Assembly: GCA_030544235.1 (NCBI GenBank)
Contig: CM060463.1
Coordinates: 15,873,690 to 15,937,689, forward strand
Length of the DNA stretch: 64,000 nt
Reading direction: 5' to 3'
From: Lepturacanthus savala
Lineage: Eukaryota; Chordata; Actinopteri; Scombriformes; Trichiuridae
Part shown: one piece after another, positions 49,670-61,904 of the stretch
How positions within the stretch are numbered: position 1 is the first letter of the stretch
Layout of the letters: each line of letters starts with the position of its first letter
Translations under genes and position numbers: made by a program
The notes under the pieces: generated by a model
What the model was told of the DNA's origin: nothing
The model's input: only the letters and a program-made list of their open reading frames with translations
The model's database searches: none

Positions 49670-51200
49670 CCATTCTCAGAAGACAACTTAGACAAAGGTT
49701 TTAAGCCAAAACAATAATAATTTCCAAGTACTTCCTGTCATGACATCATCGACTTCCTGCCCGTTCCTACTGAGAACATGGAAAAGGTGAATCCGCCCAG
49801 AAAGAGGTTATTTTATTTAAATGATTATGATTTAAAACCCTGTGTATATCTATTGAATTATTCAAGCATCTAAAATCACCTGAAAAAAGAATTTTGTACC
49901 TGGGATAAATGTTTGTTTTTTGTTTATTGACATATTTCTGCAAGAGGCAACTGCAGTTGTCAGTCATTAAAATGTTATTTTCATTCAAAGCAGAGTGTAA
50001 AGTGGTAAAAAGAAAAAGAAAACAGACATATAACATGATTGTTAGTGACTCAACCAATATATTTATATGCATGAAAACTTTGAAAAAATATTTGGCCTAT
50101 GGGTTAGCAAAACAGACGGAACCATGGTAGCAAGATTAATGGACAAGAAGCAGTATGGTTCAAGGAAGAAAGTGCTCGACTTCAAACAAATTGAACAGCA
50201 ACTGTCTACAACACACAGAAACGCTGAGGGTTTCCTCTGATATTCATATGAAAGGAGGCTCTTGATTAGGACCACATGCAGTGTCGCATCAAAGTAAAAA
50301 AAAAAAAAACTAAAAAAAATGTCACAAGTGCTTCACCACACACAAAGAAATGAGAAAAAGCAAAGAATCCCCTGGGATGAAAGACACATGTCCCTAAGAA
50401 CTATATAATGTGAACAGACAGAGGACTGAGGCCCCATCAGATGAACTAGACCAGAGAGAACTGAGTCGTCTTTTCAAGTGAACTGACAATGCGAACGCAA
50501 GAAAGAAACAAGTTCCTTTTTCTGTTGGCCCACTTTTTGGTCCACTTTAACTGGGAGGACTGGGTTTAGTTAATTTAAAAGGATGACTACATGTGAAGAA
50601 AACACACACCATTAGTAACCCCAAGCATTGACTTATCAGTCCTCAAGCACAGTCCAGCACTATAAACAAACATGAGCCTGGACGGCATTTGTTAAGTGTG
50701 AAAGAAGCAGATAAATAAAGGAGCTGCCAAATGAAATTAAACACTTGGTTTAGATTTGCTGTATCCCAGTGACTAACAGCAGTCTCATGTCCTGTGGACT
50801 ACAGTTATTCTTTTTTTTTTTTTTTTTTTTTGGGGGGGGGGGGGGGGGTTATTTATTTTATTTAAATACAATTAAAGAAGAATGTGTGCAGATATGCTGG
50901 TAAAAAGGTTCAACACTGTTGCTACCAGGAAGGAATAAATACATAATGCCAGCAGTGTTGTGACGGTGCGTGCACCATTTCACTCCCACATTTTCTGTTA
51001 TGCAACGTGTGCCAATGCAAACTACTCCACGAGGGAAATGCTTATGGTGAGAGCTTCCCACTCTCTGTGCAGAGCAAGAAATAAGAGCAAAAATAGAAAA
51101 AAAAAAAGTTTTCATTGTCCCTGGATTTCACTTTCCTCATATTGTTATTTCTAAAAAAAAAAAGTCTTGTTTGTACAGATGGTCTTCTAAACCAAGAATT
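49670..51200. other. Noncoding stretch
   Basis: This is AT-rich sequence with homopolymer runs. No exon or dated insertion is recognised. Confidence 0.4.
50811..50848. repeat. T21-G17 homopolymer junction
   Basis: A run of 21 T is followed directly by 17 G. The counts may be affected by sequencing or assembly error. Confidence 0.85.
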
Positions 51201-51203
51201 ATC

Positions 51204-51305
<102 letters not shown>

Positions 51306-51669
51306 CTCTTTCCCTGCAACACTTATTCATTCAATAAAGTGAACTATGGTTCTTGGGTAGATTAAGAGCAACCATTATTGTGGTTTTATTTAATTTCTCA
51401 GCTAACTGAACACAATAAAGAGCTGAATGGGATGCATCACTTCCATGAAATTAACAACCAATATTATTTCTTAATTACAGTAAATGTTTTAGGCATTTGG
51501 ACAATCTTTAATGGAGCCAGTACTGGAATGCACTTGAAATGAACAGTAGTACATCAAACCAGCAGTGTACTAGACCCTTCTACTGATTATGTCACACTGT
51601 TAAAACAGAGTCTTATGAGTGATATCATCATTTAGACTAAGAGCACTTCTATCAATCTACAGTACAGTC

Positions 51670-52024
51670 AGTCAGTCATTTTCTATACCTGCTTATTCCT
51701 CATTAGGGTCGCAGGGGTCTGCTGGAGACTATCCCAGCACGTTACGGCGAGAGGCAGGGATACACCCCAGATGGTCGCCAGCCAATCGTGGGGCACACAC
51801 ACCATTCACTCACACCTACAGGCAATTTAGAGTCGCCAATTAACCTCAGCATGTTTTTGGATTGTGGGAGGAAGCCAGAGTACCTGGTGAAAACCCACGC
51901 AGACACAGGGAGAACATGCAAACTCCACACAGAAAGGTCCCAGACCCCGGACCAAGGAGGTCTTGAACCTGCGACCTTCTTGCTGTGAGGCAACAGCGCT
52001 AACCCCTGCGCCACCGTGTCACCC
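51670..52024 (-). mobile_element. tRNA-headed SINE with intact 14-bp target duplications
   Basis: TCTACAGTACAGTC flanks it exactly at 51656-51669 and 52025-52038. It is nearly identical to the copy at 23123-23480 and keeps a fuller head: on the minus strand it begins GGGTGACACGGTGGCGCAGG, including an A-box-like TGGCGCAGGGG. Its other end (plus strand) starts with AGTCAGTC then ATTTTCTATACC. A short deletion relative to the 23.1-kb copy removes CACATTCA near 51809. Confidence 0.88.
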
Positions 52025-52224
52025 TCTACAGTACAGTCTACTATTTGATTTTTTTATTATTATTTAATTATTATTACTGGCAACAATGTTGCTCTGCATT
52101 TGGTGCTTCAGTTAGCAATACAGCATATACTCAGTCAAACAGCAAAGTCCATCTTGTAGTTACAAATACAATTTTGAGTTGTAGCTTCATGTGTTAGAGG
52201 GGCTTATAAAATGAGAATCGTCAT

Positions 52225-52570
52225 TTTGTGTGTTAGCATTAGTGCTGCTATTAGTCAATTCATCTTTTAGTTGCTGACTATTACATCAATCAGCAACTGT
52301 TTTAATAATCAATTTGAGTCATTTTGTGTAAGATGTGTCCAAATGTGTCCCAAATGTCTAAATTCTCTGGTTCCAGCTTCTCAAATCTGATTATTTTCTG
52401 TTTTTCAGCCTTCTGTAACAGTAAACTAATGATTTTTGGGTTGTGGACTGTTGGTCCAGACAAAAAAAAGGTAATTTAAGGTTAAATCTTCAGCTTTGGA
52501 AAACAGTGATTGACATTTTACACCATTTTATGAACCAAACAAACTTGTTGTCAGTTGCAGCACCACGTAG
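52225..52570. mobile_element. Diverged fish interspersed repeat (TAGTTGACTATT type)
   Basis: Phrases in order, such as CTATTAGTCAATTCATC, AATAATCAATTTGAGTCATTTT, AATTCTCTGGTTCCAGCTTCTC, ATTATTTTCTG and AACAGTAAACTAATGA, match a common fish repeat whose ends carry AATCGATTAATC-like sequence. No coding capacity. Confidence 0.55.
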
Positions 52571-52707
52571 CATATTTAAAGTTCGACAGTGAAAAATCTG
52601 CATTTTGTGTGGTTTTGAACTGCTAATGAGCTGGGGATTAAAATGCACATCCTGGTTGCCCCTGTTTTAACAAGCTAAACTTAAATTCACAAGCTGAACT
52701 AAACCGT

Positions 52708-52733
52708 ATATGATGCCTGTTACGGCATCATAT
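52708..52733. repeat. 10-bp perfect inverted repeat, 6-base loop
   Basis: ATATGATGCC at 52708-52717 is the reverse complement of GGCATCATAT at 52724-52733. No T-run follows it, and its role is unknown. Confidence 0.7.
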
Positions 52734-52859
52734 GACCTTGTTGGCCAATGTTCACCTTGTCAGTCAATTTGGGCGTAAAAAAAATGCATCATTCAGCTTT
52801 TTACTCATACCTGAGACAACACGATTTAACCACTGACACCAAATTCTCAAACACAAAAA

Positions 52860-54200
52860 ACTCAATGTGTGTCTTCCAGACTATTTTGAAATAAACCATG
52901 AACCAGTCCAGGAGCAGCGGGCTCGTCCTGTCCGTCGCCAGGTCAAAACAGGACCAGACGCAGAACAGAGGCGAGTGAAAACCACATTTCAACCCTTTGC
53001 CACACAGAGAAAGAGCGAGGCAGCGGGCTTGCCTCCAGTCCCCAGCTCCACTCTACTGTTTGTATAGAGCCATTCATCTCCTTATTAGGATCAGTGCTGG
53101 GGCTGAAAGGAAGCTACAGGAGCTCTCTGTGTTATTGGTGTCAGTGTCAGAGGATTTGGAAAGATGCTGAACAAGGAGCTCAATGCTATTTGTTTAAGTA
53201 CAGACAGGGACAGGCACAGAGAGACTAAGGCTGAAAAGACACATCAATATCACTCAAGAACATGTAGATTTGTCTTTTAAATCCAGGCAGCTCCACTCGT
53301 TTGCCAAGTACGAACTACTACAGACACCGGCAAGTGTGGTTAGCTAAATGGCAGCTGAAAGCCAACACCAAGCATCTTAATCTGTGAACTGGAGTGTTTG
53401 GCAACACGACGGGCTGCTGGCGTAAGATTCTGGTGAGACTGCAGCATGGAAACTGCTACGAGAGGGACATCAATCATGGCATGAATTATAGAGGAGGCCC
53501 TCATTATCGCTGCCAACATAAAAAACAAAAGAGGAAAGAAAAAAAATCAAAGCTCGACAGGGAATCCATGAATGATCAGACGTTATGGGCCCGACCAGCA
53601 GAGGAAAAAAAAAGTGAGACAGTAAGAGAAGGAACCGCTGAAAACCAGCACGATGAGCGGTTTGCGTTAGCGAGGCGTTGCGTTACAACTCCCGAGTGCA
53701 GGTGGCGACGAGAAGTGAGAACGCTGCGTGGGGCGCAGTAACAACACAAGACGCGCGAGTGATCGAAAGAAACAAGCGGCAGTGTCAGGCACGAGTGGAT
53801 CACCCCCCTGAACGCATCGCGATTCCTCCCCCTTTGCAGAAACAGATGCATAACCTGGTTGCAGCGAGATCGGTGTGTCATTTTTACAGAAAGGCTTGCT
53901 GGAGATGAGACAGCTTGCTATGATTAGGCTATAAATCAACAACTTTATTAATGAGGGGAGGAACATTCATTGGCAAACCGAGCAACAAGGCAGTAAAGAG
54001 AAACAACGGAGCATGGAGATGATTCAGCTGTGATGGATATCAGTGAAGCTCTAGAAGAACACAATTAACTCGTCGGGAGCTAAAAATAGGAACGCCAAAG
54101 ATCCAATCAATCCATCCCCATGTGGTGCTTTAAGTCATGTATACTCTGCGCTACTCCTGATGTTTTATCGGGAGTCTTTGTCTTAGATGGAGTTTTCGTT
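52860..54200. other. GC-richer noncoding stretch
   Basis: CpGs are frequent at about 53640-53850, where overlapping frames on both strands (plus 53394-53741, minus 53576-53881 and 53667-53966) reflect composition. A 66-codon plus frame at 52867-53067 is also compositional. No splice-bounded exon or known protein is seen. Confidence 0.4.
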
Positions 54201-54209
54201 GCAAGTTTT

Positions 54210-55480
54210 TTAAAGGTCCTATATCAAAGAAAGTTTCCTTCTTGATTATAACGAAGATCTAGATCAGCGGTGTGGCCCAGGGACCAGAACCGGCCTTGCT
54301 AAAGGGTCCAATCCAGCAGTCAGGGAATCATTGAGCGTCTTTTAAGGCTCAAGGGGTAAAATATTTGCAGTTTTGTAAATATTCTATGTATATAAGCTTG
54401 AGAAATGAGACCTAAAACTATATTTAGATGATTTTTGGTACTTAAAACCACAAGTACATCTTGTTATGTATCTTCTTGATACAAAATTTCAAATAAAACC
54501 CTGGGAAGGTGTCAAATATGGGACCTTTAATAATTAAACGAGGGCCTGATGGGGGCACGCCATCCAAGAGCCAGGTCAGAAATGAAATAAGATCAAAGGA
54601 AACAATGCTGTCAGATATAGAAACAAAGACAGGCAGCTATGAAAGAGTTTCATACACCTGCAGTTTTCAGAAAATCTCTCTATATCTATCTCTCTGTCAA
54701 AGCCAGAGTAAATTAATGAAACTAATGATTCTTACTTCAAGTTTAATATTGTTGTTTCTTGTTTTTTTTTTTAATATTTTTTATAGTGGTTTTACAGTTT
54801 TATTACACTGATAGCACAAGTTAAACTGAACTATAAAATTGAAATTCTTCCATCATTATATATTTTTGCCACAGTGTTTCAACATTTGAGGCATCATTAC
54901 AAATTCAGGAATATATTGATTATTGGAATTTTCCACTCCCTAATATCAGTATAGGTAAAAAAGAAAATTCCAGTATCAGTCGGGTTCTACTGCTATTTCT
55001 CTCCTGAGAGGTTGCCTCATTCATTGATTTTATGAATCTTCAGTCATTGATTTATTGAGTTTATTAATCCTTGGTCATCCCAGTATGATTTCAGTTAAAT
55101 GATGTATTCATTACTTATTGGTGCTGTAATTTGTGTACACCTTATGTGATGTTGTCATGTGTTCTCAAGTGTTTGTTTCTGCACTCTGTGGACTGTGTTT
55201 TTATGTATCTCACTCCTGCACAATGTGTGTCCACTAAGCAACAAGGAAGTTTGTGCATCGAATCAACAAACCAAAAGACGCGTTAACCACACAGAATAAA
55301 CACACGAGGCGTATGTCACGTGTTTCTGCAGATTATAACTGTGAAGTGTTAAGTGCATGTGTACAGGTGTGTTTAAGGGTGGCGCAATGACTCTGCAGCT
55401 GTTCCTCGATCTGCCTTTCCAACCTGCCTGACCAGTTTAGGAGCCACAGGGCAGGCCCGAAGCATCCAGGGAGTATTCTG
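54210..55480. other. Noncoding stretch
   Basis: AT-rich sequence without recognised repeat ends or exons. Confidence 0.4.
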
Positions 55481-55495
55481 CGTGTGCAGCCATTT

Positions 55496-55519
55496 ACACA
55501 CACACACACACACACACAC
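55496..55519. repeat. (CA)n microsatellite
   Basis: Uninterrupted CA array of about 24 bp. Confidence 0.9.
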
Positions 55520-57250
55520 TGCAACACACAACAGACGTCGCTCAGTCTCATCACTGAGAATCAGCATCCAGCAGGCAGACAGCCACGGCCTGCACGCAGA
55601 CTGCACGCTGCTGCTTTGCCAGGCATTTGGTGCACAATCATCTTTCAGTCTAATTACCTGCGAAATATAACGCAGAGGTCATAGTGTACTAGCCCTGCTC
55701 ATTAGAGCTGCATATCTCATTAACCACAAAGCAGAAGCGACCATTTTTTAATCACAGTACAGCTACCACAGGACCATCGACCACAGACAACATAGCTCCA
55801 ACAACTTCACTTCCCTACACAACATGCGACTCGTGTCCTGGAAAAATCATCTTGTGCAAATGAACTCTAGATTTTCCTCCACAGCTGTAAACATGACATT
55901 ATTGTCTTTTTTTGCAACTAATCTCTCCTAATCCTCTTTTTTTTGTTTTATGTATTTATACATACTGCTTGCAGTAAGGTCAGACTCTAGTAGGTCTGCA
56001 GACAATTTTTCCTCCATTCAGCAGCCTTCCACATTGTTGTGCGACTCAGGCAATCGCAGACACACTGTAATCATCGGGGGAAACGCGATCAACAATGGAA
56101 TTAGCCTCCCTCCACAACTGTTGACTGCGAAGGCTCTAATTAAACACTGCCAAGTGTAAAAGTGGCCAAAAAGGAAACAATGGCTGCTGGCTCAGTTTGC
56201 CTGGAAGAGGCCAGAATAGCTGGAGAAAAGAAAGTATTTCCACAGCGAGACCACAATGAAGGCAGAGTAAACAGCACAGTAAAAATGTAAAAAAAAAAGA
56301 AGTGGCAACCATTCCCTCTCTCTCTCCCGCGCCATCGAACTTCTCCTGAAACATAAATTTCTGCCTTACAGCTGGGCAGCAAAAAAAAATAAATAAAAAT
56401 GAGAGGCATTATGGGTACCGCTGCACCAGATCAGAGCCAGACAACAACATGACGAGTCTCATCCTTGAGAGGCAGGGGATTTGTTCAAGAAGGCAGCAGT
56501 GGAAAGCGAGCGAGGGAGACGAGTGAAGGTATGCAAAGGGAGGGGGGGGGCGCAGAGGGGGGACCTGCTGACTCACTGCAATCATCAGGCTGAGGCAAAG
56601 CCGGGCCGCCTGCCTCCCCTTCAGAAGGACAAAGTGATGCCTCAAACAGCCGCGGAGAGCTATACGACTGAAGGTTGAGGGAATATAAAAACTGCGAAAT
56701 GAAATTATTTCACGGCATTGAAAAACTATTTCTCATTTCGCAGATTCAGGGGGAAGACAGGGTGATGCAATCCGAAGAAGGCAATAAATCGCCCCAAAGC
56801 CGCCTGAGTGGAAAACAATGCTAAAAATAAAGCCCCCATCAGACAGACGGCGACAGGATTTGCGACTGCTTTGTGCACGTCCCCCCCCCCAACAGGAGGA
56901 AGAGGGGATGTGACCATGTTGCTGGTCACACTAATAAAGATCACACAGAGAAACAATACCATGCTGACAAGGCCGCAGTGGATGCAGCATCCTGATGAGG
57001 CTTAATTCAATTCCCAAACAACCAAATCGCAACCAACACTGCGAATACTGTGGCTGGTTTCAGCTGCAGTAATGTTGTGTTATCCTCTTTTGGTTATTCC
57101 AAACAAAGCTGATAAAAGAGAATGTAAAACAGAGCGAGATTAGTACTGTTCACAAAGCTGTAGCGCACTATGCCACTGTAGTGGTGTGATCACAGCTATA
57201 TCAGCTACCTATCACCCACATAGTATCAGGTACCAGGTATTAGTCAACAT
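55520..57250. other. Noncoding stretch with GC-balanced patches
   Basis: The segments at about 56040-56160 and 56480-56900 are non-repetitive and GC-balanced. The open frames over them have no family features. Conserved noncoding DNA is possible but not shown. Confidence 0.35.
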
Positions 57251-57259
57251 GACGTGTAA

Positions 57260-59225
57260 ATAAAGTTTCATTTGTATGTGGATTGTTTCAAGGCCAGACC
57301 CCACTCCAGAATTGGGATTTTTGCAGAGAATTGTCAATTTTCTTTTTTTATATATATTATTTTGCATCAATATCTACTATTCTTTCAAAAATATACAAAT
57401 AAACTGCAAACTATTGTTACAAATACCTTTGTTTTATCACTTGAGCCCATGATCATCAAATACAGCTACAGCTTACATTTCATTCTTTAAAAGCCATTTC
57501 TCAATGTCACCTTTTGACCTTGTGACCATTCACGCTAAATCATTTTTCAGACTCTCAGACTTCCAAGGAGCCACATCAACAGGATTTCACATGATGATTC
57601 ATAGGACTTTAATGACATTTAAGTCTTAAAATAGGTAAAAAAAAAAAAAAAAATGCACATTTATGTTTTTTTTACATAAATCAATAAAACAACATTTTGA
57701 CATATCCCTTCATAAAAGATGAATGTGCTTGTTATCGAAACAATACACACAAAAAGTGTTATATTATAATAGATTTTGTGAAAAGTGATTCAGTGGAATA
57801 TGCAAATTAGTGAATATTTAATGAGTATTTATCTCATCTGTATATGATGAGTTTATCTGCAAAAGCAGATGACAACATGTTTGGAAATCTTCAAAAATAA
57901 TCTATTTATTTACTATTTACTCTTTGTGATCAGTCAAACCAAAGTTCAGCATCTTTGACCAAGGAGATATAACAAAATAGAGGTATCTCAAAAAATTAAA
58001 CTCAGGTTTTCATCATGACTGGAGTGAAGGAAAAAATCACCCTATTCTGGAATGGTGTCCAGCCTTAAATATTCATTCAATACATTCTTTGGCATTTAAC
58101 CAATATCCTTGTGTTTTTTTTCACTGTGTTGTTGCTGACAAAAATTCTGACCATTTCTTTAAGAGCGCAAGTTGGAGCTTTAGATCTTGAGGGTGAGAAC
58201 ATGAGGGTGAAGTCATGACACTTCTTCTAAGGGCTTCAAAGGTCAAGGTGAAGTTTAAAGTGGGGCAATGCAATAATTTTACACATGGGTGTCAGTTTAC
58301 TCGTCAGCAAGAGTATTTTTCTGGCCATGTAATATTTCCTGTCGCTCTGGACGTTGTAAAGTTTTATGAAAACACCCTTGATGATGTCATCAGGGTTGTC
58401 TTGAGAATTTTTTAAGCTTCACTTAAACATTAGGTCAAAATAGCTCAGACTTCTGCACTGCTGCACCAATTTCTTTTTTATTAGTTTCTCACAAGTCGTC
58501 CCATTTTATGGTAACACAGCAGTAAATCAGTGGAGTGGCCCTTTAAGCTTTCAGTCCTGATTAATTTGGCATGCTATATGGGTTCTGATGGTAACAGCAA
58601 ATGTGTTTTAATGAAACATTCAAAAACGAAACATGTGTCAACCACTGGGGGGGAAACATGGCCTAAGAGGGTTTATTATGCTACATTTTAAATAAAAAAA
58701 ATAATAATAATACAATGAATCTTCCATTAAATCTAAACTAATGATGATACTATGTCTTCCAGAATACATGAAGCATGCACACACACCAGCTTTTGTTTCC
58801 CACGTCACATAGAGTACATGCTCATATTGTTTTATTTGAATCCTTTGTGTATGGGGAGGCAATTTGAATGCTGCACAGGAGAGAGGCTGACTCTGCCATC
58901 ATTGGTGAAAATAACCACAGAAAGCAAAAACAATAATGGCCACAGCTGAGAAAAAAACTGCTATAAATAGGATGAAAAAACGTAGCTTAATGTAACAACA
59001 ATCCTAAGGATTAGAATGTGAGTTGAGGTCAAACGGTTGTGCATTATGTCAATAAGTATAGGAGCACAAACCCGTGCATGTGTGTGTGTTTGTGTGTTTG
59101 TGTGTGATTGGTCACTAGAGTTCAGCAGGCAGGAAGAGATGTGAATACACTCAGGCAAAAATCATGGCGGGTCAAAGAACGTTCAGCTGAGCCATCAGCA
59201 ATGACAACCGAGCACAGTACACATG
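57260..59225. other. Noncoding stretch
   Basis: AT-rich sequence with a poly(A) run at about 57637-57654 and nothing recognisable otherwise. Confidence 0.45.
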
Positions 59226-59232
59226 CATACAC

Positions 59233-59548
59233 TACATACACACAAAAGTTTGGGGTCATTTAGAAATTTTCAAATTTTTGAAAGAAAAACAGTTTTTTCC
59301 ACTGAAGATAATTTGAAACTAATCTGAAATACATACGTTGGTAAATGACTATTCTAGCTGCAAATGTCTGGTTTTGGTGGAATATCTACATAAGTGTATA
59401 GAGGCCCATTTCCAGCAACTATCACTCCAATGTTCATAATAGAGCTAATGTAATAAAATTTTCTATTCATTTTACAACATGGTGGTAAATAAAAGTGTGA
59501 CTTTTCATGGAAAACACTAAATAGTCCAAAATTTTGAATGTTAGTGTA
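59233..59548. mobile_element. Tc1-like MITE with TA boundaries
   Basis: The left end TACATACACACAAAAGTTTG continues GGGTCATTTAGAAATTTTC, and the right end reads CCAAAATTTTGAATGTTAGTGTA, matching the terminal repeats of a common fish Tc1-like family (CAAAAGTTTGGGGTCAC...TTTTGAACGGTAGTGTA). Phrases such as GGTAAATGACTATTCTAGCTG and GTGTGACTTTTCATGGAAAACAC are also family-typical. The transposase is missing, leaving about 316 bp. Confidence 0.8.
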
Positions 59549-59571
59549 CACACACACACACGCACACACAC
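59549..59571. repeat. (CA)n microsatellite adjoining the Tc1-like MITE
   Basis: CA units with one CGCA interruption. Confidence 0.9.
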
Positions 59572-59639
59572 TACCTGTCGCATGCCTCTTTGCAAAATCA
59601 GGGTGACCCCACACAATGCTGACACACATGCAGCTCAAC

Positions 59640-60520
59640 AGTGACTTAAAAAATATTCTTCTTCCATGCTACTGTTTCTCACAGAGCAGCTACTAACTCC
59701 TCTCTTTTCCCAATGAGGAACCGGCAAAGCCGGCATAACTCGCAAAAGCGTGCAGAACGATGGCCTCCGACGAGACGCAGAGGAGCGGCGGTCCACTTCC
59801 GTCTCCCTGGATGCCTCATACATCCTCATTTCAATTGCAAATGGTGGCAGGCGGCATGCTGGGCTGTGAAATCCCGGCAGCTCCGTCGGCCAGCTGAACT
59901 CACACAAAAACACTGACATGTACACACAGGCGCTCTCTGTGTACACACAAGCTACAGTAAAAGAAAAAAAGAAGAAGGAGAAGAAAAAAAGCCACAGAGA
60001 AGATCTGTGTCTGAACTGAAGATCACAAATTCATGGTGAGATGCAGACAAGAAAACAGTGTGCGGGGATGAGGTAATGGCTCCCGGCAGTTAAGGGGGGG
60101 TTTGGGGGGGGGGGGGGAAGCATCAGGTGATACAGGCTGGCAGGAAGACTGTGAGAGGCTGACACAGCAGGCACAGGAGAGTCTGATGTTAACGTCACAG
60201 ACGCTGTGTGACAGCGGGCCTGCGAGATGGGGCCGACGCCAGAAGAGTATGATGAAGGATCATCCACCTGGACAGCAGAGGGGGGCAGGCTCTTCTGCTA
60301 CACTGCAGAGGACCAAATAAACCAATGGGGAACATAATAAACCCCTGAAACCTTATTAACCCTGAGATCAAAAGGGCTTTTGATCGCGGGTTTAACGACA
60401 CAAGTCGCCCTTCAAATGTCATTTTCCGGCTCCATAGGCCATCGCAGCAATCGGCTCAATCTACAAGACTGAAACATCCGAAGACTCCTGAGCGTCGCTG
60501 CAGCGTTTCCTCTCCGTTAG
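59640..60520. other. GC-richer patch
   Basis: The segment at about 59700-59900 is CpG-containing, with overlapping frames on both strands (minus 59635-59946, plus 59713-59916). No convincing donor ends either frame. A small perfect hairpin (GATCAAAAG..CTTTTGATC, 2-base loop) lies at 60366-60385. Confidence 0.35.
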
Positions 60521-60609
60521 GCTCTTTATGTAAATCCACTAAACTGGTTAAAAGCCAGGGGGACCAAAGGTGAAGCTGTTTCCATACATGGACCTGCCTG
60601 AGCTTGCAG

Positions 60610-60611
<2 letters not shown>

Positions 60612-60641
<30 letters not shown>
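60612..60641. repeat. Poly(A), 30 bases
   Basis: Pure A run. No retroposed sequence is recognised on its left. Confidence 0.9.
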
Positions 60642-60642
<1 letters not shown>

Positions 60643-60731
60643 AGACAAGAGTGCAGCTTCCACCACCGTCTCTGTAAAGACAGATTGGAACGGGGAAAGG
60701 AAAAATGCTGTCAAAACTATAAATCATCTGT

Positions 60732-60754
60732 TGTGTGTGTGTGTGTGTGTGTGT
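60732..60754. repeat. (GT)n microsatellite
   Basis: Pure GT array. Confidence 0.9.
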
Positions 60755-60925
60755 TTTTAAGTGACCTCAACCACTTTGTGTAAAGCAGAGCAAAGGCGTT
60801 AATGACATGGGAGGGTGTGACAAAGTGTCCATCTGTCAGCATGGCTATATTGCATAATTAGTGATGGGTGTGTTTGAGAACACTGACTGAACCAATGGTA
60901 GATCCAGTTTGCCTTGACAGGCTGA

Positions 60926-60966
60926 GACACACACAGATACACACACACACACACACACACACACAC
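60926..60966. repeat. (CA)n microsatellite with one interruption
   Basis: CA array interrupted by GATA. Confidence 0.9.
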
Positions 60967-61448
60967 TGAAACAGCTGATCTGTGAAGCCGCAGCACAACT
61001 TAAACATGTCATGAGACATCAACAGCGCTGCGATGTGCAACAACATGCATGAGAATAAAGGGCAGAGGGACCACAGGGGGCGGATCTGACTGTCTGATGC
61101 GCACAATAGCGACGCTACAACTTGCGCCTCTTCTCTTCTATCCCTGATATCACACATCCTTCCCCCGGTAGAGGTCGGCAAGCGAGCGGCCAAAGTCCAC
61201 GCGTTATAAAAAAAATGATGGTGTAGGCTACTGAACAGCAGCAGCGGCAGCACTGGGAATTAATACGTTGTTTTTTTTCCACCGCAACACAAAGAGAATA
61301 TGACAAAGACGTCACGCGTAAATTGCTCAGATTAAACCCTAACGTTCAACAAATCGTTTCCGAAAGACTTAAACACAACCTTAAAAAAAAAGACAAGAGC
61401 AAACAGGAACGGGCGGGAGCGGAGAGAATACAGATATTTCAACATACC

Positions 61449-61900
61449 CTCCTGTCAGACAGATATCCAGGGGAGGACCATGGATGGTGCGCACCGCGGG
61501 GGTCAGTCCTGCTCCGGCTCCTTGAACGCGCCGCTCCGCCGTTTTATTTCCCCGGTGTTACGGGGGGGGGGGGGGAGAAAGGGAGTGTGTCGGTGTTCGG
61601 CCGGTGAGAAGCCTAATGAGAGAAGGAGGAGGAGGAGAGAGAGAGAGAGAGAGAGAGAAAGAGGGAGGGACGCTGTCAGATGCAGGGGAAGGCAGGAGGG
61701 AGGAAGACGCGCACGCACGCACGCACACACACTGCGTACAGCCAAACAACGCGTGTCATTCCTGCAAAAAAAAAAAAGAAAGTCCGTTCTTTCTGTCAAC
61801 AAGTACTCAAATCTGAATAGAAAACGACAACGGGGTGACATAATTCCTCATTGTTTCCACCGCAGCTGCTTTTTGGTGTGTTTTTTTTTATTATTATTAA
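61449..61900 (-). promoter_or_regulatory. Candidate distal promoter and 5' UTR exon for the 4.1 gene
   Basis: A CpG-rich stretch on the minus strand ends at a good donor, CAGGAGGGTATGTTG (GT at 61447-61446). Before the donor there is only a very short upstream ORF (ATG at about 61481, closed by TGA after eight codons), as expected in a 5' leader. A GA array (61633-61658, CT on the minus strand) and CACGCA repeats lie further upstream, a common promoter feature. If it belongs to the 4.1 gene, about 50 kb of 5' intron would separate it from the start exon, which is plausible for this family. No link is demonstrated. Confidence 0.35.
61633..61658. repeat. (GA)n microsatellite
   Basis: GA array preceded by GGA units; a CACG/CACA tract follows at about 61707-61731. 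Confidence 0.9.
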
Positions 61901-61904
61901 AATG

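Noticed and set aside
53394..53966. Three overlapping frames of about 100 codons in a GC-richer segment
   Set aside because: No protein family, no paired splice signals, and frames open on both strands.
59635..59946. Minus-strand frame starting MRMYEASRETEVDRRSS as a possible 4.1 N-terminal exon
   Set aside because: No good donor ends it and there is no resemblance to known 4.1 headpieces.
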